Both the position numbers and the translations under genes were made by a program. A stretch of 64,000 nucleotides of DNA from contig OY282558.1 in NCBI GenBank assembly GCA_958295665.1, positions 137,930,577 through 137,994,576 on the forward strand, in the 5' to 3' direction. Shown in pieces: positions 43,600 to 56,500 of the stretch (position 1 is the stretch's first letter; each line of letters starts with the position of its first letter). The notes under the pieces are model-generated. The model ran no database searches, was not told the DNA's origin, and worked only from the letters and a program-made list of their open reading frames with translations. Source of the stretch: Tipula vernalis (lineage: Eukaryota; Arthropoda; Insecta; Diptera; Tipulidae).

Positions 43600-46500
43600 G
43601 CGAGTTTTTCTTGTCTCTATCTGGCAATGCCTATAATCTGAATATCGATCATATATAAGAAAATCAAATAAATTTGGGAATTTTCTAAAATTTATCAGAA
43701 AATCAGAATTTCGATCATCAAATTAAGAATTTTCAGAAGTTTGAAAATTTAATTAACTTCTAGAGGTTTGAAAATCTTATGATAATAAATTCCAAGAAAT
43801 TGTTGTATTTAATCAGTTTTATTATTCTAAGAATTGGAAAATACTTAGAATTTCATTAAGCTTAAAAATTTTAAATCTCTTTTAAGAATTTCAAAATTTT
43901 TAGGAGCGGCATGAGGCTACAAAAATTAAGAAATTATTAAGGATTTTCCCAAATTTTAAATACTTCAGCAAACACTTTAATTTTAGAAAATTTAAATCTG
44001 GCAGATAGTCAGAATATCGATAATATAAGAATATGATAAAAAATTTAAGAATTTCAAAAAAATTAAAAAAATTCTATAATTAAGAACTTAATGAATTTGA
44101 AAAGTTTCAACAACCTCACATCACAGTTGAAAAAATTCAAAAATCTTAATTAAACAATTTTTGAAAAATTTTGAAAATTTCAACAAACGCTTAAATTTTT
44201 TAAAATCAGTGTTACATAATTAGAATATCGATAATTATGGAGTTTAAAAAAAAAATTAAGACTTTTCAGAAATTTGAGAATTTAATTAGTTTCGAGACAT
44301 TGAAAAACCTACATAATCAGAATTTCGATCATTTAGAATATCGATAATATAAGAATATGATGAGAAATTTAAGAATTTCAAACAAATTAAAAAATTTCTT
44401 CAATTAAGAATTTAATTAATTTGAAAAGTTTCAAGAACCTCACAGAAGAATAAATTCAAAAATTTTAATTTAAAAATTCTTTAAAATTTCAACATACGCT
44501 TAAATTTTTTAAAATGTACAGTCTTACATAATTAGAATATCGATAATTTAAGAATTTCAAAAAACAAATTAAGATTTTTTAGAAATTTGAGAATATAATT
44601 AGTTTCAAGAGGTTGAAGAATCTACATAATCAGAATTTCGATCATTATTCAACAAAAAAAAAAAAAAATTTTTCAGAGTTTGAGAATTTAATTAATTTCG
44701 AAAAGTCTAGTTTAATTAATTTCGAACGTCTTATAATAATTCATTCCAAGAAATGGTTGGATTTAATTAGTTTTATTATTCTAAGAATTTGAAAATATTT
44801 AGAATTTCATTAAGCTTATAAATTTTAAATTTCTTTTAAGAATTTCAAAATTTTTAGGAGCGTTACGAGGCTACAAAAATTAAGAAAATCAAATTTAAAG
44901 GATTTCACAAATTTTAAATACTTCAGCAAACACTTTAATTTTAGAAAATTTAAATCTGGCAGATAGGCAAAATATCGATAATATAAGAATATAATAAGAA
45001 ATTTAAGAATTTTAAAAAAATTAAAAAATTTCTATAATTTAAAATTTAATTAATTTGAAAAGTTTTAATAACCTCACATCACAGTTGAAAAAATTCAAAA
45101 CTTATAATTAAAAAATTTTGAAAATTTCACATACGCTTAAATTTTTTAAAATGTACAGTGTTACATAATTAGAATATTTATAATTTAAGAGTTTAAAAAG
45201 AAAATAAGACTTCAGAATTTCATTAAGCTTATAAATTTTAAATTTCTTTTAAGAATTTCAAAATTTTTAGGAGCGTCACGAGGCTACAAAAATTAAGAAA
45301 TTATTAAGGATTTTCACAAATTTTAAAAACTTCAACAAACACTTTAATTTTAGAAAATTTAAATTTGGCAGATAATCAGAATATCAATAATATAAGAATA
45401 TGATAAGAAACTTCAGAATTTCAAAAAAATTAAAAAATTTCTTTAATTAAGAATTTAATTAATTTGAAAAGTTTCAAGAACCTCACAGATGAATAAATTC
45501 AAAAATTTAAATTTTTTTTTAAAAATTTTAAAAATTTCAACATAGGCTTAATTTTTTTAAAATGTACAGTCTTACATAATCAGAATATCGATAATTTAAG
45601 AGTTTAAAAAAAAAAATTAAGATTTTTCAGAAATTTAAGATTTTATTAGTTTCAAGACGTTGAAGAACCTACATAATCAGAATTTCGATCATTTAGGAAT
45701 TTCAAAAAAAAAAAGAAAAAAAAAATTAAGAATTTTCAGAAATTTGAGAATTTAATTAATTTCAAGAGGTTTGAAAATCTTATGATAATACATTCCAAGA
45801 AATTGTTGGATTTAATTAGTTGTATTATTCTAAGAATTGGACAATATTCAGAATTTCATTAAGCTTATAAATTTTAAATTTCTTTTAAGAATTTCAAAAT
45901 TTGTAGAAGTGTCACGAGGCTACAAAAATTAATAAATTATTAATGATTTTCACAAATTTTAAAAACTACAGTAAACACTTGAATTTTAGAAAATTTTAAT
46001 CTGGCAGATAATCAGAATATCGATAATATAAGAATATGATAAGAAATTTAAGAATTTCAAAAAAATTAAAAAATTTCTGTAATTAAGATTTTAATTAATT
46101 TGAAAAGTTTCAAGAACCTCACAGATGAATAAATTCAAAAATTTTAATTTAAACATTTATGAAAACTTTTAAAAATTTCAACATACGCTTAAATTTTTTA
46201 AAATGTACAGTCTTACATAATTAGAATATTGAAATTGTTGGATCTAATTAGTTTTATCATTCTAAGAATTGGAAAATATTTAGAATTTCATTAAGCTTAT
46301 AAATTTTAAATCTCTTTTAAGAATTTCAAAAGTTTTAGGAGCGTCACGAGGCTATAAAAATTAAGAAATTATTAAGGATTTTCACAAATTTTAAAAACTT
46401 CAGCAAACACTTTAATTTTAGAAAATTTAAATCTGGCAGATTTTTCAAAAAAATTAAAAATTATCTTTAATTAAGAATTTAATGAAATTGAAAAGTTTCA

Positions 46501-47095
46501 AGAACCTCACAGATGAATAAATTCAAAAAAATTTTAATTTTTTTTTTTTTTTTTAAAAATTGTACAGTCTTACATAATTAGAATATCGATAATTTAAGAG
46601 TTTAAAAAAAAAAATTAAGATTTTTAAGAAATTTGAGAATTGAATTAGTTTCAAGACGTTGAAGAACTGATGATAATATTGTGGCTATAACCATAAATTT
46701 GGAAAAATTAAAGGATTTATAAAATTTTATAATTCTAAGAAATGGAAAATACCCAGAATTTCATAATGTTTATAAATTTTGAATTTGTTTTAAGAATTTC
46801 AAAATTATAAGAGCGTCACGAGAATAAATATTTAAAGAGTTGAACAAATTCAAAAAATTTAAGGAATTTATGGATAACAGGTATTGAAAACATGAACTAA
46901 TTTAAAGAATTTTAAAAATTTCAATAAAGCTTGAACTTTTAAAAATTCTCAATCTTAGAGAAAATCAAAAAAAAAAATTAAAATTTTACGAAATTCAAGA
47001 ATTAAATTAATTTTTAAAGGTCAAAACTTGTAAACAGTGGATTTAAAAAAAAATCAAAATTTAAATTTGTTTGCAAAATTTTAAACATTGCAACA
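43600..47095 (+). repeat. Complex AT-rich tandem array, irregular units of about 0.4-0.95 kb
   Basis: The landmark TAGGAGCGTCACGAGGCTAC (with variants) recurs at 43901, 44855, 45268, 45904, 46336 and about 46808. Other ordered landmarks repeat between them: AATCAGAATATCGATAATA, CAAGAACCTCACAGATGAAT and CAAACACTTTAATTTTAGAA. Spacings of 954, 413, 636, 432 and 472 bases suggest a longer ancestral unit with many internal deletions. The array continues on the far side of the LINE at 51715-52390. Both GAATTTCAAAA and poly-A tracts give it very low complexity. Confidence 0.85.
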
Positions 47096-47103
47096 ATTTT
47101 TTT

Positions 47104-47329
47104 AATGGGGGGTAAGGGGCGCCGATTTAGATGGTCTTAATATACTAGCCCAAATACCAACCTCACCTGCACGTGGTACTTCCTGCTAATTAACTAACGA
47201 GGCTCTGGCGACCGAGATACGGCGGAATAACCGACTACCGAGAACATAGCAAATGATGTTCTCTTCAATGACCCACTACCAACTTGTACTGGTTAGGTTG
47301 GTAGTTGATACATAACCAGTTTTAAATCA
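47104..47329 (+). promoter_or_regulatory. 5' leader of the Jockey-clade LINE
   Basis: About 225 bases, clearly GC-richer than the flanking array, beginning GGGGGGTAAGGGGCGCCG. Jockey-type elements carry an internal promoter in this region, so that role is inferred from the family, not seen. Confidence 0.5.
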
Positions 47330-48823
47330 ATGAGTTCAACGCAAAAAGGAAACAATACCCCAGGTGGTAAACCAACTACCCAGTTGGCTAATCCACCCTC
47401 TTACGAGGCTGGCTCAATGGATTCTGGGGTGAGCCAATCATTGCTAAACCCATTCGAAAGAAGTTCAATGTTGTTAAGATCACCAAACAATCATACTAAC
47501 TCTGCAAATCAGCAGAAAGACGAAAACGCTGAACTCTGTCGAAAACTCAGTGAAGTAAAGGTACTTTTAACCCAATTAAGAAGCGAAATTGAAAAGCTGA
47601 AAAAAGAAAATGAAGAATTGAAGAAGCCCAAACCAATGGAGATTTCTGAAAACCCGCTAACTTGTTATAATGAAACAAGTACTCACACTAGTTATAACAA
47701 TGAGTTCCATACTGATGAAGAGGATCTCATGAGCGAAACAGATTGGGTACTGAAAAGGAAGAAAAGACCTACCAAAAAACGAAAAGCAGAATTCTCGCCT
47801 GAAGTTGGAGATCATTCGCAAGCTAATGTATTAGTAACTGGTGATACTAATACCAAACCAACTCACCAGCAACAGCAACAAAAGGTTGTACCGAAAGAAA
47901 AGGCTCCTCCGCCAATTAATGTAATCGGCATAACAGAATTTGCAAGTATACAAACTATAATGAAATCAGTGACAGCTAAGGAATATAGAGTAGTGTCACT
48001 AAACAATAACGTGTGGAAAATCAATACACCAGATTCCGACACATATAGAGCTCTAGCAACAAAGCTCAATGCGGAAGGTAAAGAATGGTTCACATACGAA
48101 GATAAAAACGAACGCGCAATTAAGGTTATGGCCAGAGGCCTTCATCCAACGTGTATGAAGGAGGACATAATTGAGGACCTAAAGGCAAGAGATCTGCAAA
48201 TAGAAGATGCAGTAAACATCCTAAAACGAGAGAGAGGTGAGAACAATCAAGTCAAAAAAAGGGGGCTTCCACTCTTCATGCTGACGTTTAACAAAAAGGA
48301 GAAAGTTGAAAACATCTTCAACATCAAAGCAATTCTCAATATGAGGGTTAAAATAGAACCGCTTAAGAAAAACACGAGGCTAATACCTCAATGCAAAAAA
48401 TGCCAAGGTTTCAATCACACGCAAAAATATTGCAGACGGGAGCCAAGATGCGTAAAATGTGCTGGAAAACACAACGCGAAAGAGTGTACAGAAAGTAGAA
48501 ACACCCCTGCAAAATGTATAAACTGTAAAGGGCATCATCCTGCAAATTATAGAGGCTGTGAAGTAGCCAAAGAACTTCAAAGACTAAGAAACAAAACGCA
48601 TCAGTTTCCTCAAAACCCTAGGGTTACCAGAGAAGAGAAACCAACTAAAACCCAAGCGGAGCCAAAACCACCAGGTATTGGTACAGAGCGGAAAAGTTAT
48701 TCACAAATTGTACAGCAATCATCTAATGCTACGAATGATAATCCCCTTGAAAGGATTTGTCGAAGCATAGAAGCCATAAATATAAGGCTAGCAAAGCAAG
48801 AACGTGGTCTAGAAGCTTTATAG
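47330..48823 (+). CDS. LINE ORF1 protein (Jockey clade, gag-like, three zinc knuckles)
   Basis: A nucleic-acid-binding protein that would package the LINE RNA. The 497 codons begin at ATG 47330. Residues ~65-100 form a probable coiled coil (VLLTQLRSEIEKLKKENEEL). A basic KRKKRPTKKRKAEF segment may be a nuclear signal. The PRE_C2HC-like domain lies near residues 260-350. Three zinc knuckles follow: CKKCQGFNHTQKYC (~355), CVKCAGKHNAKEC (~374) and CINCKGHHPANYRGC (~396). The TAG at 48821-48823 is probably premature. The frame continues KRLDMHQTLNEATALIY to a TAA at 48875-48877, one base before the ORF2 ATG, a spacing that fits a two-ORF LINE better. Loss of the last ~18 residues may matter little. 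Confidence 0.85.
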   Translation: MSSTQKGNNTPGGKPTTQLANPPSYEAGSMDSGVSQSLLNPFERSSMLLRSPNNHTNSANQQKDENAELCRKLSEVKVLLTQLRSEIEKLKKENEELKKPKPMEISENPLTCYNETSTHTSYNNEFHTDEEDLMSETDWVLKRKKRPTKKRKAEFSPEVGDHSQANVLVTGDTNTKPTHQQQQQKVVPKEKAPPPINVIGITEFASIQTIMKSVTAKEYRVVSLNNNVWKINTPDSDTYRALATKLNAEGKEWFTYEDKNERAIKVMARGLHPTCMKEDIIEDLKARDLQIEDAVNILKRERGENNQVKKRGLPLFMLTFNKKEKVENIFNIKAILNMRVKIEPLKKNTRLIPQCKKCQGFNHTQKYCRREPRCVKCAGKHNAKECTESRNTPAKCINCKGHHPANYRGCEVAKELQRLRNKTHQFPQNPRVTREEKPTKTQAEPKPPGIGTERKSYSQIVQQSSNATNDNPLERICRSIEAINIRLAKQERGLEAL

Positions 48824-48878
48824 AAGCGTCTAGATATGCATCAAACCTTGAACGAGGCAACAGCCCTCATATACTAAA

Positions 48879-51557
48879 ATGAGCAGATCATTAAGAATCG
48901 TCACCTGGAACGCGAACGGACTAGCGCAACATGTTCCAGAGCTAGAAATTTTTCTAAATTTAGAAAAAATAGATATCTGCCTTATATCGGAGAGCCATTT
49001 GACAAAAACATCATTTATTAAAATACGTGATTATGAATGTTACCATGCTGTTCACCCAGGAGGAAAACCCAGAGGAGGATCAACAGTAATAGTGAAAAAG
49101 AGTCTCAAACACTATGAAGAACCTAGTATAGAAGAGGAAAGTATGCAAGTTAAAACCATAAAAGTTGAAACTAACAATAATAATGAATACAGTTTTTCCT
49201 CTATCTACTGCCCTCCACGCTATAATCTAAACAAAGAAGATTATAATAGACTCTTTAGATCACTAGGATCCAATTTTATTATTGGTGGTGACTTTAATGC
49301 AAAAAACACCTATTGGGGATCAAGACTTACAACCCATAAAGGAAAAGAGCTATTCGAAGCCGGACGAATAAATAACTGCGAGTTCCACTCTGGAGGTAAA
49401 CCAACATACTGGCCTGCTGATATAAATAAAATACCAGATCTCATTGACTTTTATGTAACGAAAGGGATCTTCGAGGATTACATGTACATCGAAAACAGCG
49501 AAGTGATATATTCCGATCATACACCTGTTATCATGACACTCAGCACAATGATAATTAATAAGGATAACCTGCCTAAATTAACAAATAAAAGAACTAACTG
49601 GGACCTATTCCAAAAACTAATTGAAATGCAAATAAATCTACGAGTGCCGATTAAAATACCGGTACAGTTGGAAGACGAACTAGAGGTATTTAACAGTACT
49701 ATTCAACAAGCAGCATGGGAAAGTTCTCCTGCTAGTCACACCGAACCCCGTAGGAATCAAAATTATCCTATTGAGGTCAGGGAGTTAGTTAGAGAGAAAC
49801 GGAAGGCAAGAAAAACCTGGCAAAGGACACGCGCCCCGGAAAACAAAAAAATCCTCAATTTTCTATGCAATAAACTAAAACAACTTATAAAAGAAATTAA
49901 GAATGAAACTATCAACAAGTACTTAAATGGTCTCACCGAACATAAAGATACTGATTACTCTCTTTGGAAAGCAACAAAGGGATTAAAAAGAACTAAAATG
50001 CATGTGCCACCTATTAAAAATGGGGAAGGAACCTCGGTCAAAAGTGACAAGCAAAAAGCTATTTTATTTGCAGCTCACTTGGAAGACACCTTTCAACCGC
50101 TACCTAGGCAAACAGCAGATGAAAACATAATAGCAATTAGCAAAATTGATGAATATAATATTCGATGTGTAACATTACAGGAATTAAAAAATGAGATCAA
50201 GTGTAATTTGAACGCAAAAAAAGCTCCAGGATATGATTTAATTACTGGACAAGTCGTAAAAGCCATCCCCGAGAAGGGACTACGAAAATTGGTTCAAATT
50301 ATCAATGCTGTCTTCAGACTAAAATATGTCCCACGGCAATGGAAGGTTGCTGAAGTAATTATGATCCCCAAACCAGGCAAACCAGCGAACGATAAAAAGT
50401 CGTACAGACCGATTTCACTACTTCCTGTAATTTCAAAATTATTTGAAAAATTACTGCTCAAGAGACTCAAGCCAATAATAGAAGAGAGAAATTTGATTCC
50501 ACCACACCAATTTGGATTTAGAGAAAATCACTCTACGATAGAACAAGTTCACAGAATAACGGATATAATCGAAGACTCACTTGAGAATAAGAAGATATGC
50601 TCCAACATCTTCTTAGATGTAGCACAAGCTTTCGACAAAGTTTGGCATCAAGGACTTGAATTTAAATTGCATCGAGATCTACCTAAGCAATTCTATCAAA
50701 TTCTTAAATCTTATATCGCAGACCGACATTTCCGTGTAAAATATAACCAAGAGTACTCTGAACTAAAGAGAATATCAGCAGGCATACCACAGGGTAGCGT
50801 ACTGGGTCCTATATTGTACATCCTGTACACCAGAGATATGCCAAATACAGAAGGTTCCACCATAGCAACATTTGCAGACGATACAGCTATTCTGGCGACT
50901 GGAAAGTGTATATCAGAAGCAACAACCAAACTTCAAAAAGCAACCGACACAGTGAGTAGTTAGACAAAGAAATGGCGCATTAGCCTAAACGAAGCAAAGT
51001 CGGTTCACGTAAACTTCACAAACCAGAAAGTTAACTGGATTCCAGTGAAACTTAATTCAAGGCCGGTTCCAAATGCAAATACAGCCAAATACCTCGGCAT
51101 GACTCTCGATTGCAAGCTTAGATGGAAAGAGCATGTTAAAAAGAAAAAAGAAGAATTGAACAATAACTATAGGAAAATGTATTGGCTAATAGGTAGAAAC
51201 TCTGAGCTTACAATACATAACAAATTGCTATTATATCAGCAAATACTTAAACCAATATGGACCTACGGTATTCAACATTGGGGTTGTACCAAGAAGACAA
51301 ATGTACAAATGATTCAATGTTTTCAAAACAAAGTGCTGCGTGGCATTGTAAATGCACCATGGTACATTAGAAATGATAACATCCATAGGGACTTAAACAT
51401 GGAATATGTAAGTGAAAAAATACAAAATCATGCATAGAAACACATTCAGCGGATATCTCGGCACCAAAATGCAGACATACGAAGTTTGTTGGATACCACC
51501 AATGCAGTAAGAAGACTTCAAAGGCAGAAACCTTTGGAATTGGGCAGTTGTATTTAA
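48879..51557 (+). pseudogene. LINE ORF2 (Jockey clade): AP-endonuclease and reverse transcriptase, two premature TAG codons
   Basis: ORF2 would nick target DNA and copy the LINE RNA into it. From ATG 48879 the frame reaches a natural TAA at 51555-51557 (892 codons), close to the usual Jockey length. TAG codons interrupt it at 50961-50963 and 51435-51437. The endonuclease (residues ~1-230) shows TWNANGLAQH, SESHL, GGDFNAKNTYWG and YSDHTPVI. The reverse transcriptase shows SYRPISLLPVISKLFEK, QFGFRENHST, FLDVAQAFDKVWH, AGIPQGSVLGP and the catalytic FADD at residues 665-668. The thumb follows (WTYGIQHWGC, RNDNIHRDLNME), ending AVRRLQRQKPLEL. There is no RNase H, as expected for Jockey. The first 694 residues, with endonuclease and polymerase, remain open. 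The first TAG removes the C-terminal quarter, so it is scored as a pseudogene. Confidence 0.9.
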
Positions 51558-51708
51558 TTCGGATAGAGAAAAATAATTACTATGTAAATTCAAACGGGAG
51601 TAACCATTGGGCTACTGCCCGTCAAATGTGAATCTTCATTTAAGAAAGATAAATTACTAAATGATTTGTAAATCAGTTGTAATATTAAATAAAGGAAAAA
51701 AAAAAAAA
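51558..51708 (+). other. 3' untranslated region and A-tail of the LINE
   Basis: About 135 bases after the ORF2 stop, including GGGCTACTGCCCGTCAAATG near 51610, then AATAAAGG and an A-run at 51696-51708. AATAAA sits just before the A-run in the place of a polyadenylation signal. Confidence 0.75.
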
Positions 51709-51714
51709 TTTTTT

Positions 51715-52390
51715 TGAATTTTAAATATTTAAAGATCTATGAACCTACAAAAAACCAGACTGTTGATTAGTTAAGAATGTCAAAAAAAATTAAAACTTTC
51801 GGAAGTTGAACCTGATGATTGTTCGAATTGTTGGGGACAAAGAATTTTATTACTCTAACAACCGGAGAAAATTTACAATTTCAAGTAATTTATAAAAATT
51901 GAATTAGTTTTAAGAATTTCACAATTTTTAGGAGCATCACGAGACTAAATATATAATAACTTATCAAATACAAAAAAAATTTAAGAATTACATTTTGTAT
52001 AGAATAATATCAAAAATTTTATAAATTTCAACAAACTTTTGAATTTTAAAAATTTTAAATTCTAGATAATCGGAATTGGATAAAAAGAAATTAAAAAAAA
52101 AAATAAGAATTTTCCGGAATTTAAGAATTTTAATTAATTAACTAATTTCAAGTGGTTCAAAAATCTGATGATAATCCTATGACTATAATTATGATTTGAA
52201 TAGTTGCAAATTATTTAGAATTTCATTAAATTTAGAAATTTGAATTTGCGTGTTAAGAATTTTAAAAATTTTAGTCGCTTTACGAAACTAATTAGTTCAA
52301 GAATTTATCAAATTCAAGAAAATTAAGGAATTGATATCAAAAAATTAAAAAAAATTAAGAATTTCAAGAGGTTGAAGAACCTTATTTTCA
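51715..52390 (+). repeat. Continuation of the tandem array beyond the LINE
   Basis: TAGGAGCATCACGAGACTAA at 51929 and a worn copy near 52275, together with GAATTTCATTAAATTTAGAA type segments, repeat the landmarks of 43600-47095 in the same orientation. Confidence 0.75.
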
Positions 52391-53206
52391 GTGATTACCT
52401 TGCTGCGTTTTGTATTTAAACCGGTGTATTTTTTTTTGTGTACAGTGGCAAAGAATTTATACTGCATGATAAATTATGTTTAACATAAAAAAATAACAAA
52501 AAGTTGTAAACATAAATAACGTACATAAATTATGAAATTTAACAATGTTAATATTAGTTTTATTTATTTAGTTATTTAACTATTTTTTTGTTGGCCAAGA
52601 GTATTTTCTGATTACCTGAATAAGTTTAATGTTATAACGCCAGGTCACGTTATCTTTTTGGGTGCCCTTTTAAATAAAAAGTAATGTAAATTAGTAAATT
52701 TAGTAGTTGCTGTTGTAAAATTTATTATTTTTTTATGAATTACCTTTCTGAATCTACAATTGATATCAAAGAGTGGTCCCTGTCACATTGTATTATGGTA
52801 AAGCCTTTACAAATGGCACTTTACAAATATTTCTTAAGATCCTTTTGGTAATTTTCAAAATATAGCTTCATAATTATAAATTGTTCTTATTTATTTTTAA
52901 ATCGATTTCGGGCAGATCGATTCTTTTTATCAAATTGTTTTAGTGAATCAATTCGAAAAGTCGATCTTGATGGTGTTTGCGCCCATTTGTGTTTACAACT
53001 GTTTAACTTCGTTCCATCATTTCGTCTTGAAAAGCACACACCAATTATAGACCATCCCTATTAAAACTAACCCAAGTGAAGTTGCCATATTATACAACTA
53101 AATTAAAAATCAATGTCTTGACTTTTAATAGGAATGTATAGGGGTCAATATTTCTATACCGGGCCCCAACAAGCGGTTGAGTTTATGTAAATTACAAACA
53201 CTTTAT
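52391..53206. other. No gene recognised
   Basis: AT-rich with some mixed sequence. A weak inverted pair lies near 53048-53065 (ACCATCCCTATTAAAA) and 53123-53143 (TTTTAATAGGAATGTATAGG). Confidence 0.4.
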
Positions 53207-53312
53207 GGACGATCAAGATCAAAAACTTTTTTTGCATCTCATCCTATTGAGATTCGAACCCGTTATCTTCAGATTCAAGCAGAATACATTTTAGCACTGT
53301 ACTGTTCGGTCG
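53207..53312 (-). mobile_element. Worn copy of the SINE head
   Basis: On the minus strand, CCGAACAGTACAGTG, CGGGTTCGAATCTC, AATAGGATGAGATGCAAAAA and TTTTTGATC follow the order of the SINE at 35493 (CCGAGCAAACGGCGCAGTG, CGGGTTCGAATCCC, TATAGGGGCGGGATGCAAAA). The B box is intact and the A box is degraded. Only about 105 bases are recognisable. Confidence 0.65.
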
Positions 53313-53569
53313 CTACAAGTAAAGTCGCAACACAAAAACAAAAAACAAATAAGCAAAATTTGGTGATTTTATTTAAATAGCAATATTATTCGGTGACATT
53401 CGGCTGACGTTCGAAAAGTTACAATTTAGAAAAATGAAGTCAGCCACAGGATGTCTTATTGACCCTATTGTCATCTATGAATGACTGATTCGAACTAACC
53501 AACTATTTGGAATATTAGAGGCACGCAGCATAACTCTTAATATTCAAAAATTGGCAACGTTTTAAACAT
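53313..53569. other. No gene recognised
   Basis: Short mixed sequence between the SINE relic and the next tandem array. Confidence 0.35.
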
Positions 53570-56500
53570 TTTTTCTAATCAGGTAATCAAATAAAGTTAA
53601 TTATTTGGTATTTAATTTACTAGACGACAAATCCAAGTTAAAGCTTATAAAGGTTAATTGAAAATGAGTAAACAAAACAAAAAAGTTTTTTAAACATGTA
53701 AGTGAAAAGATTTGTCAAAGCTTTTAATTTTATTGCTCAGGATTTTTAAATTATAGACTAAGTTTACATACATAAAATAATCAAGTTTGTAAAATTTGAA
53801 AATAGTTGTCTTCATTAATAAATTTACCATTTCAATACATTTTTTAAGAAGCTTAAAATTGAAATAATTAAGCGCCTCTTTAGTCAAAATTATTTAAATT
53901 TTAACACTGCTCGATCCTTATCTTCCAATTTAATTTTTAAAACTAAATTTTGATAACAAATAAAAAGTTTGATTTAAAATATTTCATTGACTAAACATTT
54001 AAAACAGTAGGTAGCTTTTAAATATTTCTCCAAATGAATTATTCAAATAAACTAATTATTTAGTAATTAGATTAGTAGACAAAAAAAGAGTTAAAGAAAG
54101 AGAAAAAGTTTGTCGAAGCGACCATTTAACAATTTTTAATTAGGCATCTCTCAAACTTAATTTTTTAATTAATTTATTAATTTTTTCCTTATCTTACAAG
54201 TTTAGTTTTTAAAAACAAAATTTCCATTTGATAATAGCAAATAAAAAGCTTGATCCGAAATATTTGATTGAGTAAGAAATTGAATTAAACATTAAGTTTT
54301 AATTAAATTAATTTATTTTTTAAGCTTTATTAATTTTAATAAAATAATTTTGTGGTTTTTAGCTTAAATTTTAATTTTTATTAATTTTTTAATAAAAAAA
54401 TCCCTAAATCTAAAGGAAAACGTTTAATTGAATTGAAATTTCCTTTAGCTGGGGCTTTAAAACTTAAAATTAATATAATAAAATTTAACGAGTTATGTTG
54501 AATCGTGCTTTTTTGCATAATTACATACAACTTTTAAAGTTCATATGTAATAATTTCAAATGAGTTAATCAAAATTTGCCGAAGATTGCTAATTATTGCC
54601 CCATCGTTTAAATATATCTAGGAGCTTTCACATAAAATAGAAAAGGTCGTGATTGATGAAACTATTTTGAGGAAAGCAGGATAGTTTAATTTTTTCATAA
54701 ATAAGAATGTTAATTGATAAGATCGGCTTAATGGTTTTTTAAGAACGTTAAATTTAAAAAAAATCATGCTGCTTTCTCCTCAAACTTTGCTCGATTTTAA
54801 AACCTACTCCAAGCATATTAAGTTTATGATTGCTACTTAAAATATACTATGTTTTACTTTGTAATTACGCTACAAAGTTCTACTGTAGCAAATTTAATAT
54901 AAAAGCTTTGATACTAAAGTCGTTTTTATTATATTACGCTGCATATTAGAATTATTAGAACTTACACAATTGTGCATAAATCAATAATTCAGCATTCAAG
55001 CCATCCAATGTATCTACTAACTGCTTTAAGAAGCAACTGGAGAATAATTGAGTCGTTAGTGAAAATCTGAGGCTTGAAAGTAAATTTAAACTCTTTCAAT
55101 TTGTTAACTTTAATTTCAAGCAGACTTTAAAAAAGCTCTGATTAACTGTTTTATTCAATCAATCACGAAGTTTTCAGCTAATCAGTGGTGCATACTTTAA
55201 CAACTTAATTGTTTAACTTCAAAATATGATTGTTTTTAAAAAACAGCGTAGCGTTCACATAAAATAATTATGCTTGTGCAATTGAAAAAATATGTAAACT
55301 TTGGTGCTTGTGAAAGAAGAGTTTAAAGTTGACATTATACAATATTAACTATGATTCACTTATTCAGCAATATTTATTAAAAAGTTGTAATTTTAAGCGG
55401 CTCCATTTTTCTGTTTCAATTTAATTTTTTTTATTAATTTAATACTTTTATATTTTATTTTATTGCGAAACAGCAAACATATAGTAGAAAGTTTGAATAG
55501 AACGCTTTTCAGTGACCAAAATTTTGAAGCATATAAGCTCAAATTAAAAACACAATTATACATAGCTGTAACACCTTTCTAAAATTTGTTGTGCAACTTT
55601 GATGCATTACGTTTTTAAATTAAATCAATTTTACTTTTTAATGTTCCTTATTGTAGTATTAATAAACTTTATTGATTGTTTAAAGAGCTTTCTTAAGTAC
55701 TTTTTAAAATATAAGCTTTAGAATACATATATAAAATAATTAAGCTTGTAAAATTTGAAACATTTGCACTTTTTCATTTAATGAATCGAATATTTTTTAA
55801 TACTTTTTTAAGAAGTTTATAGTTTTTAATTAAATTATTCAAATTAAAATCTTTTGACTTCTCGCTTATTATCTTTCAAGTTTAGTTTTTTAATTAATTC
55901 AATTTTTTAAAACTAAATTTCCATATAGATCCTCCTTGATCCGAAATATTTGAATGATTGATCAACATTACGTTTTCTACTAATTAATTAATTTTTAAGC
56001 TTTATTTATTTTAATAAAATATTTTTTTGGTTTTTAGCTTAAATTTTTATTTTTATTGATTTTTAATAAAAAAAATCGACGTATTTACATTCTATTTCGT
56101 GAATCTCAAGGAACAAGTTAAATTGAATTTTCCATTAGCTGGAGCTTTAAAGCTATAAATTATATAAAATTTAACTAGTTAGGTTGAATCGAGCTTTTTT
56201 AAATAATCATATACAACTTTCTATTAAAGCTTTTTCAACTTCTATATTTGATAAATTAATAGCTTTAATTCAATCTGCGTTCAGCTTTTATTTACTATTG
56301 TCTACATTCTAATGAGTTAATCAAAATTTGCCGAAAATTGCTGTTTTATTGCCCCAGCGGAGCTTTCACATAAAATAAAGGACGTAATTGATGAAACTAT
56401 TTTGGTAAATTAATTTCACTGTGAAAGCAGAAGCTTTTACAATGATTTTATTTTTAAAGGCTTAATGCTTTTCTAAGAACGTTAAACTTAAAACATTAAG

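Larger units (their letters stand above)
47104..51707 (+). mobile_element. Jockey-clade LINE, nearly full length, inserted in the tandem array
   Basis: The element has a GC-richer 5' leader, ORF1 with three zinc knuckles, ORF2 with endonuclease and reverse transcriptase, a short 3' untranslated region and an A-tail ending near 51708. AATTTTTT occurs at 47096-47103 and again at 51707-51714, a possible 8-bp target duplication, though low-complexity. Tandem array sequence lies on both sides, so the LINE is younger than the array. Only three premature stops were found. Confidence 0.9.
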
